Of a stretch of DNA of 64,000 bases, positions 25,191 through 33,946 are shown in pieces (the first letter of the stretch is position 1; every line of letters starts with the position of its first letter). The position numbers and the translations under genes were made by a program. This stretch comes from W11650 sp963550755. Its GTDB lineage: Bacteria; Bacillota; Clostridia; Lachnospirales; Vallitaleaceae. The stretch lies in contig CAUVDV010000001.1 of assembly GCA_963550755.1 (NCBI GenBank), forward strand, positions 1 to 64,000, given 5' to 3'. The notes beneath the pieces were generated by a model. The model saw only the letters and a list, made by a program, of their open reading frames with translations. It searched no databases and had not been told where the DNA came from.

Positions 25191-26795
25191 TTAATCCAGC
25201 CAGTTCCGCTTTTGTAAATACTTCAAAATTCGCCCGCCCTGCGGCAAAGCCAAAATTTCTTCGGCCGTAAAGCCCCGCAGCTTTAAGAGCAGCAGCCCAT
25301 AAACCGGGATCCCGACCGCTACCGCCAGCAGCACCGCCAGCGCATTTTTTCCGCCGGCCGCCAGTACCGCCGTATACACCAGCCAAACCGCTGCCCCCAT
25401 GCCTGCCGCCGCCACCAGCGGCCGCCACAGGATTAAGCGATAATCTAAGCGCAGTCCGGTTTCTTTTTTTAAAAAGAAAGCATTGATCGCCAAAATAACG
25501 ATAAAATAAAGAATGGACGCCCAAATCAGCGCCGCCGCCCCTAAGCCCGCCTTTAAAAAAAGGATATTGCCGGCCAGCTTAAAAACTGCCGCCAGAAGCA
25601 CCGCCAGGAGAGTCTTGTAATAGCCGGATAAGCCCTGTAAAATGCTGCTGACGCTTTGCGCCAAAATCATCACCAGCATACAAACGCTGTACAGCTGAAG
25701 CAAACCGCCGGATATGGTTTCCTTATAATACAGCAGGCGCAGGATCGGCTCAGCCAGCAAAAAAATACCAAACATGGCCGGCAGCCCCATTTTCATCACC
25801 AATTGCAGTCCCATATTGATTTTATCGTTCATTTCCTGCTGGTCCCGGCGCACGCCGGCCGCCGCTACCGCCGGCAGAATGCTGACCGATAAAGCGGCGC
25901 TGATCGCCAGCGGCACATTAATCACCGTCTGCGCGGTCGTTACGCTGCTCAGCGCCAGCCGGGCGTTTTCCGCCGAATCGCCCAAAGCCGCAAATAAATG
26001 GTAAATCGTGGCCCCGTCAATAAAGCCCATAATCGAGATCATGGCCGAAGAAATCGTAATCGGCACGGCAATCCAAACAATCCGGCGAAAAAGCGCGCCG
26101 ATTCCCGGCTGAACATCTATGCCGACGCTGCCGTCTGCTTTTTTTAAAAAATCCGGCAGCTGCCGCCGGTACTGCCACAGCAAATACAAAGTCGTCAGGA
26201 TAAAACTAACGGAAATCCCAATGGCCGCCCCGCTGATGCTGATATAATCCGGCAGCCCGCGCTTCATCAACAGATAAACAAGTCCCACGCCGATCGCCGC
26301 CTTGGCTGTGTTTTCAATGATTTGGCTGACCGCCGTCGGCAGCATATTCTGCATCCCTTGAAAATAGCCGCGAATCGCCCCAGAAATACCGATTAAAAAA
26401 GGCGACAAGGCCAGCCCCCAGAGAACATAGCGCGTTTCCGACTCCCAGGCAAGCACCCCGGCCCAAGCCGGCAAAAACACAAAGATAATGCTGACGCCCA
26501 GTCCCAATGCCGCCGCCAGCCAAAACCCGGTTTGAAAGACCCGATGCGCCCGGCGGTAGTTGCCCGCTTCCCGCTCCTCGGCCACCAGCTTGGAAATGGT
26601 CGCCGGAATCCCGGTTAACAGCGCCGCCGTCAGTACCAGATAAATCGAATAAACGGTATTGAAATAACCCATCGTTTTGATCCCGACCAGATTGGTCAGC
26701 GGCAGCTTATATAAAATATTAATCAGCTTCACGATCAAGCCGGAAAACGATAAAATCATCGTTCCGGTAATCAGACGCTTCGTTTGCTTCGTCAT
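25191..26795 (-). CDS. SpoVB/MurJ-like polysaccharide or lipid II flippase (MOP superfamily)
   Basis: This 534-residue membrane protein has about 14 hydrophobic segments. The start ILSFSGLIVKLINILYK..L.N.VG and the interior RGYFQGMQNMLPTAVSQIIEN motif are characteristic of the SpoVB branch of the MOP superfamily, which includes lipid II flippases and stage V sporulation protein B. ATG 26795 lies 1 nt after the mrnC stop, so the two genes are translationally coupled. Its presence inside the mrnC-rlmB-sigH cluster is unusual and may tie wall precursor transport to this operon. Confidence 0.88.
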   Translation of the reverse strand: MTKQTKRLITGTMILSFSGLIVKLINILYKLPLTNLVGIKTMGYFNTVYSIYLVLTAALLTGIPATISKLVAEEREAGNYRRAHRVFQTGFWLAAALGLGVSIIFVFLPAWAGVLAWESETRYVLWGLALSPFLIGISGAIRGYFQGMQNMLPTAVSQIIENTAKAAIGVGLVYLLMKRGLPDYISISGAAIGISVSFILTTLYLLWQYRRQLPDFLKKADGSVGIDVQPGIGALFRRIVWIAVPITISSAMISIMGFIDGATIYHLFAALGDSAENARLALSSVTTAQTVINVPLAISAALSVSILPAVAAAGVRRDQQEMNDKINMGLQLVMKMGLPAMFGIFLLAEPILRLLYYKETISGGLLQLYSVCMLVMILAQSVSSILQGLSGYYKTLLAVLLAAVFKLAGNILFLKAGLGAAALIWASILYFIVILAINAFFLKKETGLRLDYRLILWRPLVAAAGMGAAVWLVYTAVLAAGGKNALAVLLAVAVGIPVYGLLLLKLRGFTAEEILALPQGGRILKYLQKRNWLD

Positions 26796-26796
26796 G

Positions 26797-27207
26797 TCAA
26801 GATACCCCTTTGGCCATTAAAACGCTCAGCCTCTCCATTTCTCCCTTTAAAAAAAGATAGCCCAGCAGCGTTTCCACTCCGGTCGCCACTGCGTATTCCT
26901 CGGGACTGGCGTGCTTCGGCACGTGAATCGTCTTGGCATTTCGGCCGCGTTTAAAAATAGTTTGTTCTTCTTCGGTCAGCTCTGCTTTAATCTTGTCGTA
27001 AAACGCTGCCTGCCCCTCGGCTTTGACATAGGCCGTTACCCGCTCATGATAATGGTGAGCCTGGGCATTGCCCTCAGCCACCACCATATAGCGGAGAAAC
27101 AGGTCAAAAACATTATCTCCCAAATAAGCCAGGCTCAAAGGAGAATAGCTTTTAATATCCTTGGGCACGATTTGCAGCCGCGCCAAAAAATCCGCAAATA
27201 TATCCAT
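26797..27207 (-). CDS. mrnC: Mini-ribonuclease III
   Basis: This 136-residue protein is an RNase III catalytic domain without the dsRNA-binding domain. The signature YLGDNVFDLFLRY (about 29-41) carries the active-site acidic residues; the C-terminal ATGVETLLGYLFL segment holds another. In Bacillus it matures 23S rRNA ends. It sits just downstream of cysS, the standard location. Confidence 0.94.
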   Translation of the reverse strand: MDIFADFLARLQIVPKDIKSYSPLSLAYLGDNVFDLFLRYMVVAEGNAQAHHYHERVTAYVKAEGQAAFYDKIKAELTEEEQTIFKRGRNAKTIHVPKHASPEEYAVATGVETLLGYLFLKGEMERLSVLMAKGVS

Positions 27208-27505
27208 AAATTTCCTCTACTTACCGGAACAACCGATTGCTTTCCTTTTTTACATCCTCAATTTTCCCCGGCGAAGCACGGCGGCTTTGGCTCTGTCCCG
27301 CTCAAAGAACGGCGCCTCCTGCCGTTCGGCAGCCCATCGGCTGACTCTCACCATTTGCTCGCACAGCGTCTTTTTCTGCCGCCTGCCGCTGTTCAGCTCT
27401 GTCATAAAATCCGCTGCCGGCAGCCTCCGTAGACTTTTCGCCGCCATTTGCCCCGCAAATCGTCTGCCGTTTTTCCGCTTTCTATCCGAAACCGCCAATC
27501 CGCCG
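27208..27505. other. Intergenic DNA between cysS and mrnC
   Basis: About 298 bp without a recognisable gene. Open frames on both strands have biased composition and no ribosome binding site. Confidence 0.5.
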
Positions 27506-28924
27506 CTATTTTTCGGAAGGTGTATGACTGCGTTTATATTTAACGCCCTCTCTGGTATCTTCCAGGATAATTCCCTGCTGCAAAAGTTCCTGCCGGATTT
27601 GGTCTGCCCGGGCAAAATCCTTGGCCTGCCGCGCCCTTTGCCGTTCTTCAATCTTTTGCTGAATTTCAGCGTCCAGCAAAACCGTTTCATCCTTTAGCTC
27701 CAAGCCCAAAATAAAACTAAACTCGGCAAACAGCCGCAAATAAGCAGCTCTTTCCGCCGGCGGCGTTTGCTCGCTGACCTCCGTATTCGTCAGCCGGCTC
27801 AGCTCAAAGAAAGCCGTAATCGCATCCGGCGTATTAAAATCTGCTTCCATGGCCTGAATAAAATCCTGCTTAATTTTATTGAGCTGCGGAAAAGCGGAAA
27901 AATCCCAGTTTTCATCGCCAGACGGTATCTTTTCACCGGCGGTCAGCTCCTTTAACCGGTTATAGGCATTGCCCAGCCGCGTAAGGCTTTGCGCCGCCGC
28001 ATCCATTAGCTGCCGGCTGAAGTTTAAAGGCTTGCGGTAATGCGCCGACAGCAGCAAAAAGCGAATCACCGGATAAGGATACTCGGCCGCAATCTGTCTG
28101 ACCGTAAAGAAATTGCCCAGCGATTTGCTCATCTTTTTGTTATCAATGTTAATAAAGCCGTTATGCATAAAATAGCGGGCAAACTCCTGGCCGTTAGCAC
28201 ATTCAGACTGCGCAATCTCATTTTCATGATGCGGAAAAATCAAATCAACGCCGCCGGCATGAATATCAATCGTTTCGCCCAAATAACGGTGCGCCATTTC
28301 CGAGCATTCAATATGCCAGCCCGGCCGGCCGTCGCTCCACGGCGCGCTCCAGGACGGCTCACCCTCTTTCTTCGGTTTCCACAGCACGAAATCAAAAGGA
28401 CTGCGCTTTTGCTCATCAACCTCCACCCGGCTGCCGGCCTCTAATTCTTCCAGCTTTTTACCCGACAGCTTGCCGTACTCATGAAACTTCTGAGGCATAA
28501 AAAAGACGGAACCGCCTTGTTCATAGGCATAGCCCTTATCAATCAGTTCGCTGATCATCCGGATAATACCGCCGATTTCCTCGGTCGCGCGCGGATGAAT
28601 CATCGGCAGGGTATTAAGCCCCGCGTAATCCTTTTCCATCTCGGCAATTATACTTTCCGCGTACTCGGCCGTCGGAATACCGGCCTGATTGGCCCGGGCA
28701 ATGATTTTGTCGTCAATATCGGTATAGTTTTGAACAAAAGTAACCTGATAGCCGCTGTAGCGCAAAAACCGGTGTACCACATCAAAAACGACTACCGGCC
28801 GGGCATTGCCGATATGCATCAAATCATAGACCGTCGGCCCGCAGACATACATTTTGACCTTGCCTGCTTCCAACGGCTGAAAGACTTCTTCTTTTTTGGA
28901 TAAAGTATTATAAATTATGAGCAT
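27506..28924 (-). CDS. cysS: Cysteine--tRNA ligase
   Basis: This 472-residue class I synthetase charges tRNA-Cys. Zinc-binding Cys28 lies in YVCGPTVYD, and the HIGH motif appears as HIGN (37-40). WHIECSEM and HHENEIAQ supply other zinc and substrate ligands, and KMSKSLGNF is the KMSKS loop. ATG 28924 follows AAGGAG and overlaps the cysE stop by 10 bp, coupling cysteine synthesis with its use. No T-box was found upstream of the pair. Confidence 0.97.
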   Translation of the reverse strand: MLIIYNTLSKKEEVFQPLEAGKVKMYVCGPTVYDLMHIGNARPVVVFDVVHRFLRYSGYQVTFVQNYTDIDDKIIARANQAGIPTAEYAESIIAEMEKDYAGLNTLPMIHPRATEEIGGIIRMISELIDKGYAYEQGGSVFFMPQKFHEYGKLSGKKLEELEAGSRVEVDEQKRSPFDFVLWKPKKEGEPSWSAPWSDGRPGWHIECSEMAHRYLGETIDIHAGGVDLIFPHHENEIAQSECANGQEFARYFMHNGFINIDNKKMSKSLGNFFTVRQIAAEYPYPVIRFLLLSAHYRKPLNFSRQLMDAAAQSLTRLGNAYNRLKELTAGEKIPSGDENWDFSAFPQLNKIKQDFIQAMEADFNTPDAITAFFELSRLTNTEVSEQTPPAERAAYLRLFAEFSFILGLELKDETVLLDAEIQQKIEERQRARQAKDFARADQIRQELLQQGIILEDTREGVKYKRSHTPSEK

Positions 28925-29622
28925 TTATGATCTCCTTCACAGCATTCCTGATATAAATATTCCAAATCCTCCTGACTAAGTCCCCCGGCCCGATGCTCGA
29001 CATAGCGCATCCGCAGCTTTAGCTTGCAAATCTCACGCCGAATCGGATCGGGCAAATCAACCTGATTTAACGTGTCTTTCGGGGCTTGATGAACCCGGTT
29101 TTTTACCACCCGGCCGGGGATCCCGACCACTGTCGAATACGGCGGCACCGGATGCAGCACCACCGCGCCCGCCCCGATTTTGGAGTCATGACCGACCGTA
29201 AAGGAACCCAGCACTTTCGCCCCGGCGCTGATCATTACATTATCCTCAATGGTCGGATGCCTTTTTTTCCATTCCTTGCCGGTCCCGCCCAAGGTAACGC
29301 CCTGATAAATGGTAACATTATTCCCGATCACCGCCGTTTCGCCAATCACCACGCCATGGCCGTGATCAATAAACAAACCCTTGCCAATCCTGGCTCCCGG
29401 ATGAATCTCAATCCCCGTCCGCCGGGTACTCCAGGTTGAAATCAGCCGCGCCAGAAAGAAAAATCGGCGGCGGTAAAAATAATGCGCCAGCCGGTAGTGC
29501 AGCAGGGCGTGCAGACTGGGATACAGCAAAGTTTCCGCCCGGCTTTTCACCGCCGGATCTCTGTCCATAATGACCTTGATCTCATCTTCAATATTTTTTT
29601 TAAGCTTTCTATATATTGACAT
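28915..29622 (-). CDS. cysE: Serine O-acetyltransferase
   Basis: This 235-residue enzyme makes O-acetylserine, the precursor of cysteine. The left-handed beta-helix hexapeptide repeats cover about 70-175 with GIEIHPGARIGKGLFIDHG, GVVIGETAVIGNN and YQGVTLGGTGK; the catalytic His is in IDHGHG. Short N-terminal helices match the Bacillus-type shorter CysE. It leads the cysE-cysS pair. Confidence 0.95.
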   Translation of the reverse strand: MSIYRKLKKNIEDEIKVIMDRDPAVKSRAETLLYPSLHALLHYRLAHYFYRRRFFFLARLISTWSTRRTGIEIHPGARIGKGLFIDHGHGVVIGETAVIGNNVTIYQGVTLGGTGKEWKKRHPTIEDNVMISAGAKVLGSFTVGHDSKIGAGAVVLHPVPPYSTVVGIPGRVVKNRVHQAPKDTLNQVDLPDPIRREICKLKLRMRYVEHRAGGLSQEDLEYLYQECCEGDHKCS

Positions 29623-29771
29623 TTTTCAGCAAGCCTTTCATTTCCGCCTTTCCCTGTCAAAGTGCGCCGCCCTTTGCCAAATCAAAACGCCGCCGATTTT
29701 GGCCGCCGACTCACCATCCGCACGGTTTTTCCGGCCAAACGCGCACGAACAGCCGATTATGCGCCAGCCGG

Positions 29772-31136
29772 TTATTGACTGAGAGCAGCTATCCTAGATT
29801 CAGCATAACCCTTCTTATCGGTGTTCGGATATCTTTCCAGCAAAAGCTTATACATTTCAAGCGCTTTGACCTGATCACCGGCTTTTTCATAGGTTCTGCC
29901 CAGAAAATAAATGACATCATCGCTGAAATCAACACCGGCGTCATATTTCATGGCCAGAGTCAAATCATTAATCGCTTTATCCAGCTGATTTCGGCTGTAA
30001 GCCCCATAGCCACTGATATAAAAAGTCTGACTGACTTTGGGATAAACCAATTGCTTGAGCTGGGCGACCGCCGTATCGACCAATGCGTTTTCAGACGGTA
30101 TAATCGCCGCCAGTGCTTCGGCCGCCGCATTTAAATCGCCTGCCAAATAAACGCCGGCCGCTGCAATATAGCCATCGGCCGCCGCTGTTTTTTGCGCCGC
30201 CAGCTGCACTTCTTTGACCATCGCTTTCACCTGCTGCTCCTTTTGCTCGGCTTCTTTATCCGCATTTTCCTTTTCCTGACGGAGAGCGCTATTTTCCTCC
30301 TGCAAAATCACGATCTCTTTTTTTAAATCCTCCGATTTATCCGTCAGCAGGCTTTTTTGATACGGCCATACCAAAAAATACAGAAGTCCCGCGCCCAAAA
30401 GAATTCCCAGCCCTAAAGTGGCAATCTGCTGCAAGCTTTGATTAAGGACAATCTGTCTTTGATTTTGCTGCTTGAGCTTTTTCGTTTCTTCCTCCGGCGT
30501 TAATATTTTTTCGTCGCCGTCTTTTTGCGCCAAATCGGCATAATATTTTCTGGCTAAAGAGTGTCCCGCGTCAATCTGCAGTATCTTTTGCAGCTCTCGT
30601 TTCGCCCCAAGCGTATCGCCGGTCTTAACGTACAAGAGCGTCAGCAGCAGATAGGCTTTAATAAAGTTAGGGTTTAACGATACTGCCTTTTTTAAATTAA
30701 TGATGGCTAAGTCATACGAACCGGTCCGGATATGCTCTAAGGACTGGTTATATTTTTTGATGGTATTATCCACATCTTCCAAAGTTGTCTTGTTTTTTTG
30801 GACAACTTTTAAATATTGCTCAGCCAGATTATCCTCCGGAAAAAAGTTTTGGCTTAAAACCCATTCGCTTAAAGCCAGCACTGTTTCGCCCTGTTCAAAG
30901 TAAATCAAGCCCAGCAAGTTCCTGGCATCTTTGTGGTACTTATTCAACCGGATGCTTTGCTTTAAAATATCGGCTGCTCCGCTTAAATCCCTGGTTTTTG
31001 CTCTCTCTAACCCCAAGTTATAGTATAGATTGGAGAGCTGCTCCGCTTTTCGATAAGAAGGATACTTGCGGTGGCAGACCTTACATTCCAGATCGTCGGT
31101 CAAAACATGCCCGCAGCGAAAACATCTCCTATTCAT
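29772..31136 (-). CDS. Zinc-ribbon, TPR and single-pass membrane protein
   Basis: This 454-residue protein begins with a zinc ribbon, CFRCGH plus CKVCHRK (residues 5-23). TPR-like helical repeats follow at about 35-205 (LGLERAKTRDLSGAADIL and LKKAVSLNPNFIKAYLL). One membrane helix lies near 245-262 (LGLGILLGAGLLYFLVW), then a coiled coil (about 268-315), then more TPR units to the end. It probably works as a membrane scaffold with TPR domains on both sides. It overlaps the 51-aa gene upstream by 8 bp. Specific role unknown. Confidence 0.8.
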   Translation of the reverse strand: MNRRCFRCGHVLTDDLECKVCHRKYPSYRKAEQLSNLYYNLGLERAKTRDLSGAADILKQSIRLNKYHKDARNLLGLIYFEQGETVLALSEWVLSQNFFPEDNLAEQYLKVVQKNKTTLEDVDNTIKKYNQSLEHIRTGSYDLAIINLKKAVSLNPNFIKAYLLLTLLYVKTGDTLGAKRELQKILQIDAGHSLARKYYADLAQKDGDEKILTPEEETKKLKQQNQRQIVLNQSLQQIATLGLGILLGAGLLYFLVWPYQKSLLTDKSEDLKKEIVILQEENSALRQEKENADKEAEQKEQQVKAMVKEVQLAAQKTAAADGYIAAAGVYLAGDLNAAAEALAAIIPSENALVDTAVAQLKQLVYPKVSQTFYISGYGAYSRNQLDKAINDLTLAMKYDAGVDFSDDVIYFLGRTYEKAGDQVKALEMYKLLLERYPNTDKKGYAESRIAALSQ

Positions 31137-31284
31137 GTGCCGGCTTCTCCTCCTTCAGCTCCTGAATCATTTCATTTAAAACGTCAATTACGTCCTTGGC
31201 TTCATATTTATAAATAACCGCTTCTACTTCCGATAAATCCGTACAAGGTTTAAACTTTTTAATTTCCTCTTCAAATTGAATCAT
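31129..31284 (-). CDS. Small conserved-looking acidic protein (51 aa)
   Basis: The start ATG 31284 has AAAGGAG 6 nt upstream; longer versions lack a site. The 51-residue product (MIQFEEEIKKF...) is acidic and helical with no motif I recognise. Its stop overlaps the TPR gene start (ATGAATAG), so the two are co-translated. A strong promoter (31464-31492) precedes it. Confidence 0.7.
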   Translation of the reverse strand: MIQFEEEIKKFKPCTDLSEVEAVIYKYEAKDVIDVLNEMIQELKEEKPAHE

Positions 31285-31463
31285 TTTCTGCTCCTTTCCG
31301 GCGCTGCCCTTATCTTCCGTTGGCCCGAACAAGAACAAATCTTGCCGGCAGGATCCGTCGTCTATGGGAAACCGGGCAAATAGCCTCATCATTTCCGCAG
31401 CCAATCCCGCCGAGAGATTTTTCCCTCAGACTAAAAAAAGATAAAACTCACCCAATTTTATCT

Positions 31464-31492
31464 ATCATATCATTCTTTTGCCGTTCTGTCAA
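31464..31492 (-). promoter_or_regulatory. Promoter of the 51-aa/TPR operon
   Basis: On the minus strand TTGACA (31492-31487) and TATGAT (31469-31464) are exactly 17 bp apart, about 180 bp before the first start codon. Confidence 0.75.
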
Positions 31493-31690
31493 AAAAAAGT
31501 AGGCAAAATGGACAAGGGTAAAATGGACAGAGATTTAGCCGATACCTCCGCACGGAAATACGTCTGTTCCAATCGGAAAAGCGGAAGAAAGCCGAAAACC
31601 AAAATCGCTTCACGGAAAATCCAAAAGGAAGCAATTTTTTTGATGGACTTAGCGAAACGGTCGAAAGGAAGCTCGAAAACGAAAAAGCTA

Positions 31691-31746
31691 TTTTCACAGT
31701 TTTTTCACAATTTTCACATAAAAATGACACATTGCTTTTTTATAAT
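31691..31746 (+). promoter_or_regulatory. htrA promoter region with three TTTTCACA boxes
   Basis: Three exact TTTTCACA octamers start at 31691, 31702 and 31711, about one helical turn apart. A perfect TATAAT (31741-31746) lies 22 bp after the last, with no good -35 box. Octamer direct repeats of this type occur at CssR-controlled htrA promoters of Bacillus. A response regulator binding here would activate the protease gene under secretion or wall stress. Confidence 0.65.
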
Positions 31747-31835
31747 ACAAGCAGTTTCCCGAAAGACGGCTCGCTACGAGCGCTTACGGTACAGGCTATC
31801 AGAATAAATTCTTGACCATAAATAAGGAGGACAAC

Positions 31836-33578
31836 ATGGATAATAGAAATCAAAATCTTAATAATAAAAATCTTCCGGCTTCGCCGGAATGGACAGCGGA
31901 AACCTATTTTGCCGGCAGCCAACAAGATGCAGCGGAAACTGCCGCACCCGCAGCCGAAGCTACCGGCGCTGATGCCGATCCGGCCGCTATGCCGGCCGGC
32001 ACACCAGAGATGAGCCAAGCGGTAGAAGCATCACAGTCTGTTCCCGACATGCCGGAAATCGACCCGATTTATCAGAATATACCGGCTGCCGCTTATTCCC
32101 AGCCCGGCTCAGGCCAAGCAGGATACCAGCCGAACAGCCAAGCGCATGATTTTGGTCAATATCAGCCAAATTATCAAGCCGAACCAACCGGCGGCAGCCC
32201 TTACTTTTCGGCACAGCCCGCGCCAAATGCTGCCAAGCCGGCCCCCAGCTATCATGAAGTCAAGGCCAAACGGAAGCAGCGCGGTAAGGGCATGCGCTTT
32301 ATCGCCGCTTGCCTGGCCTTGGCACTGGCTCTTTACGGCAGCTACTCTTTAGGCTCTTATCAGGCTGAGCAGCGAATTGACGAAAAGCTAACGGAATTTC
32401 AGCAGGAACTGAAAAATACGCAAACGACCGCTGTTGTTCAGCCGCTGCAATCCTCACCATCGCTGGGTAGTTCGACCGCCGAAGAGGCGAAAAAAGACGC
32501 ACCGGTCGCTCCGTCAACCACCAGCGTATCGCCGGTAGTGGCAATTGCCGAACGGGTCGTGCCGTCGGTCGTCACCATCACCAGCACCATTGCTCCGTCC
32601 CGAAGCTCCGGTCTTTTTTCCGGCGGCCAGGCCTCCGGCAGCGGTATTTTGTATAAAACCGAGGGCGACAGCTTGTATTTAATCACCAATCATCATGTCA
32701 TTGAAAACGGCAGCCTGATTCGAGTTACTTTTTCCAACGGCGAAAGCGCTGACGCGGAAGTTGTCGGTTACGATTCCCGCAATGATCTGGCGGTCTTAAA
32801 GGTAAGTTTGGCTGACTTAAATGACAAAAATCTGACAATGGCCACCTTTGGCGATTCTTCTGCCTTAAAGGTCGGTCAGCTGGCTGTTGCCATCGGCAAT
32901 CCCTTAGGCGAAGGACATGATCACACGATCACCGCCGGTGTTATCAGCTCGGTCAACCGAACTTTGGATATTGAGAACATTAAAAACTTGGAAGTGATTC
33001 AAACCGACGCCGCAATCAACCCCGGCAACAGCGGCGGCGCTCTGGTCAATGAACGCGGCGAAGTAATCGGCATTAATACTGCTAAATACTCCGATGTCAA
33101 AGTCGAAGGTATGGGCTTTGCCATCCCCAGCAATATCGCCATGTCGGTGGTAGAAAAAATCCTGAAAAACGGCAGCGGCGACGCAGCCTATGCGTTAAGC
33201 GATGACCGGCCGTTTTTGGGCATTGGTTATTCCGCTATCACCAGCGATATTTACGCCAAAACCGGCGTTCCGTTCGGCGTTTATGTAACGAAAGTTTATG
33301 ACGGCAGCGCCGCTGCCGCCGCCGGAGTAAAGGCCGGCGATATCCTGTTCTCGCTTGACGGTGTTCGGATCAAAGACGCTAATATGCTGTTTGACAACAT
33401 CGGCAAGCTGGAATTGGGACAAACTGTAAAACTTGGTCTGGTCCGCGGCGAGGAAATTTTTGAAGTAGAAGCGGTCATTACCTCCTTCGGTGAAGTCAAT
33501 GCTAAAAATAACGGCGAATTAGGAAACAAATCGCAGGAAAACCGCAGTGAAAACCAAAACACTGATCAAGATAAATAG
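31836..33578 (+). CDS. htrA: HtrA/DegP-type membrane-anchored serine protease
   Basis: This 580-residue protein starts at ATG 31836, 5 nt after AAGGAGG; a TTG at 31812 is less likely. Residues 1-153 form a long Pro/Ala/Gln-rich cytoplasmic tail, and a membrane helix lies at about 154-172. The trypsin-like domain has catalytic His287 (NHHVIENG), Asp317 (RNDLAVL) and Ser399 (NPGNSGGAL). A PDZ domain follows at about 450-545. HtrA degrades misfolded exported proteins. The 150-residue acidic/proline-rich N-terminus is longer than in Bacillus HtrA. Promoter boxes suggest stress-inducible expression. Confidence 0.94.
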   Translation: MDNRNQNLNNKNLPASPEWTAETYFAGSQQDAAETAAPAAEATGADADPAAMPAGTPEMSQAVEASQSVPDMPEIDPIYQNIPAAAYSQPGSGQAGYQPNSQAHDFGQYQPNYQAEPTGGSPYFSAQPAPNAAKPAPSYHEVKAKRKQRGKGMRFIAACLALALALYGSYSLGSYQAEQRIDEKLTEFQQELKNTQTTAVVQPLQSSPSLGSSTAEEAKKDAPVAPSTTSVSPVVAIAERVVPSVVTITSTIAPSRSSGLFSGGQASGSGILYKTEGDSLYLITNHHVIENGSLIRVTFSNGESADAEVVGYDSRNDLAVLKVSLADLNDKNLTMATFGDSSALKVGQLAVAIGNPLGEGHDHTITAGVISSVNRTLDIENIKNLEVIQTDAAINPGNSGGALVNERGEVIGINTAKYSDVKVEGMGFAIPSNIAMSVVEKILKNGSGDAAYALSDDRPFLGIGYSAITSDIYAKTGVPFGVYVTKVYDGSAAAAAGVKAGDILFSLDGVRIKDANMLFDNIGKLELGQTVKLGLVRGEEIFEVEAVITSFGEVNAKNNGELGNKSQENRSENQNTDQDK

Positions 33579-33617
33579 CTCCTTTTAGTCAGCGGATAAA
33601 TCCCCCCTTTATCCGGA

Positions 33618-33669
33618 AAAAGGGAGTGTTGTGAAATGATGGCCTCATCATTTGGCAGCGCTCCCTTTT
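33618..33669 (+). terminator. Long hairpin terminator of htrA
   Basis: AAAAGGGAG (33618-33626) pairs with CTCCCTTTT (33661-33669), and the inner AAATGATG pairs with CATCATTT around GCCT. The stem between them is completed mostly by G-U pairs, giving about 24 bp, followed by T-rich DNA. Confidence 0.85.
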
Positions 33670-33728
33670 ATTTGTTTTGATCATTAACTCCGCTTTTTCC
33701 TGCCAGAAACTTTGCTTTTTTCCCGGGC

Positions 33729-33909
33729 GGGCGAACTCAGCGAAAAACACAGTCTTTTGATAAACCTAGCGAAAGGCGCAGTCTTTTGGCAAATCCAGCG
33801 AAAAGACATAACCTCTTTAACAAACCCAGTGAAGATGCGCCGTCTTTTGACAAAGTCAGTAAAAAGACACAGCCTTTTGGCAAATCCAGCGAAAAAGCAC
33901 AGCCCAGTC
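33729..33909. repeat. Six degenerate tandem repeats of about 30 bp
   Basis: Units start near 33729, 33759, 33788, 33819, 33849 and 33879 and follow a consensus close to GRCAAAYCCAGCGAAAAG then RCRCAGYCTTTT. Unit lengths are 29-31 bp. There are no unique spacers, so this is not CRISPR. Open frames through it repeat about every 10 residues but lack a start site. Similar units occur near 58265-58350. Confidence 0.75.
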
Positions 33910-33946
33910 AAAAGCTTGTCTAACAAACACAGGAAAGATAAGTTAA

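Noticed and set aside
27250..27690. 146-codon frame overlapping the end of cysS
   Set aside because: It lies largely antiparallel or out of frame to cysS coding sequence, is rich in Arg/Lys and has no ribosome binding site.
29623..29771. Cysteine T-box upstream of cysE-cysS
   Set aside because: The conserved T-box sequence (AGGGTGGNACC) and a terminator/antiterminator pair are not present.
33729..33909. CRISPR array
   Set aside because: Units are contiguous and about 30 bp with no unique spacers, units are degenerate, and no cas genes are in the window.
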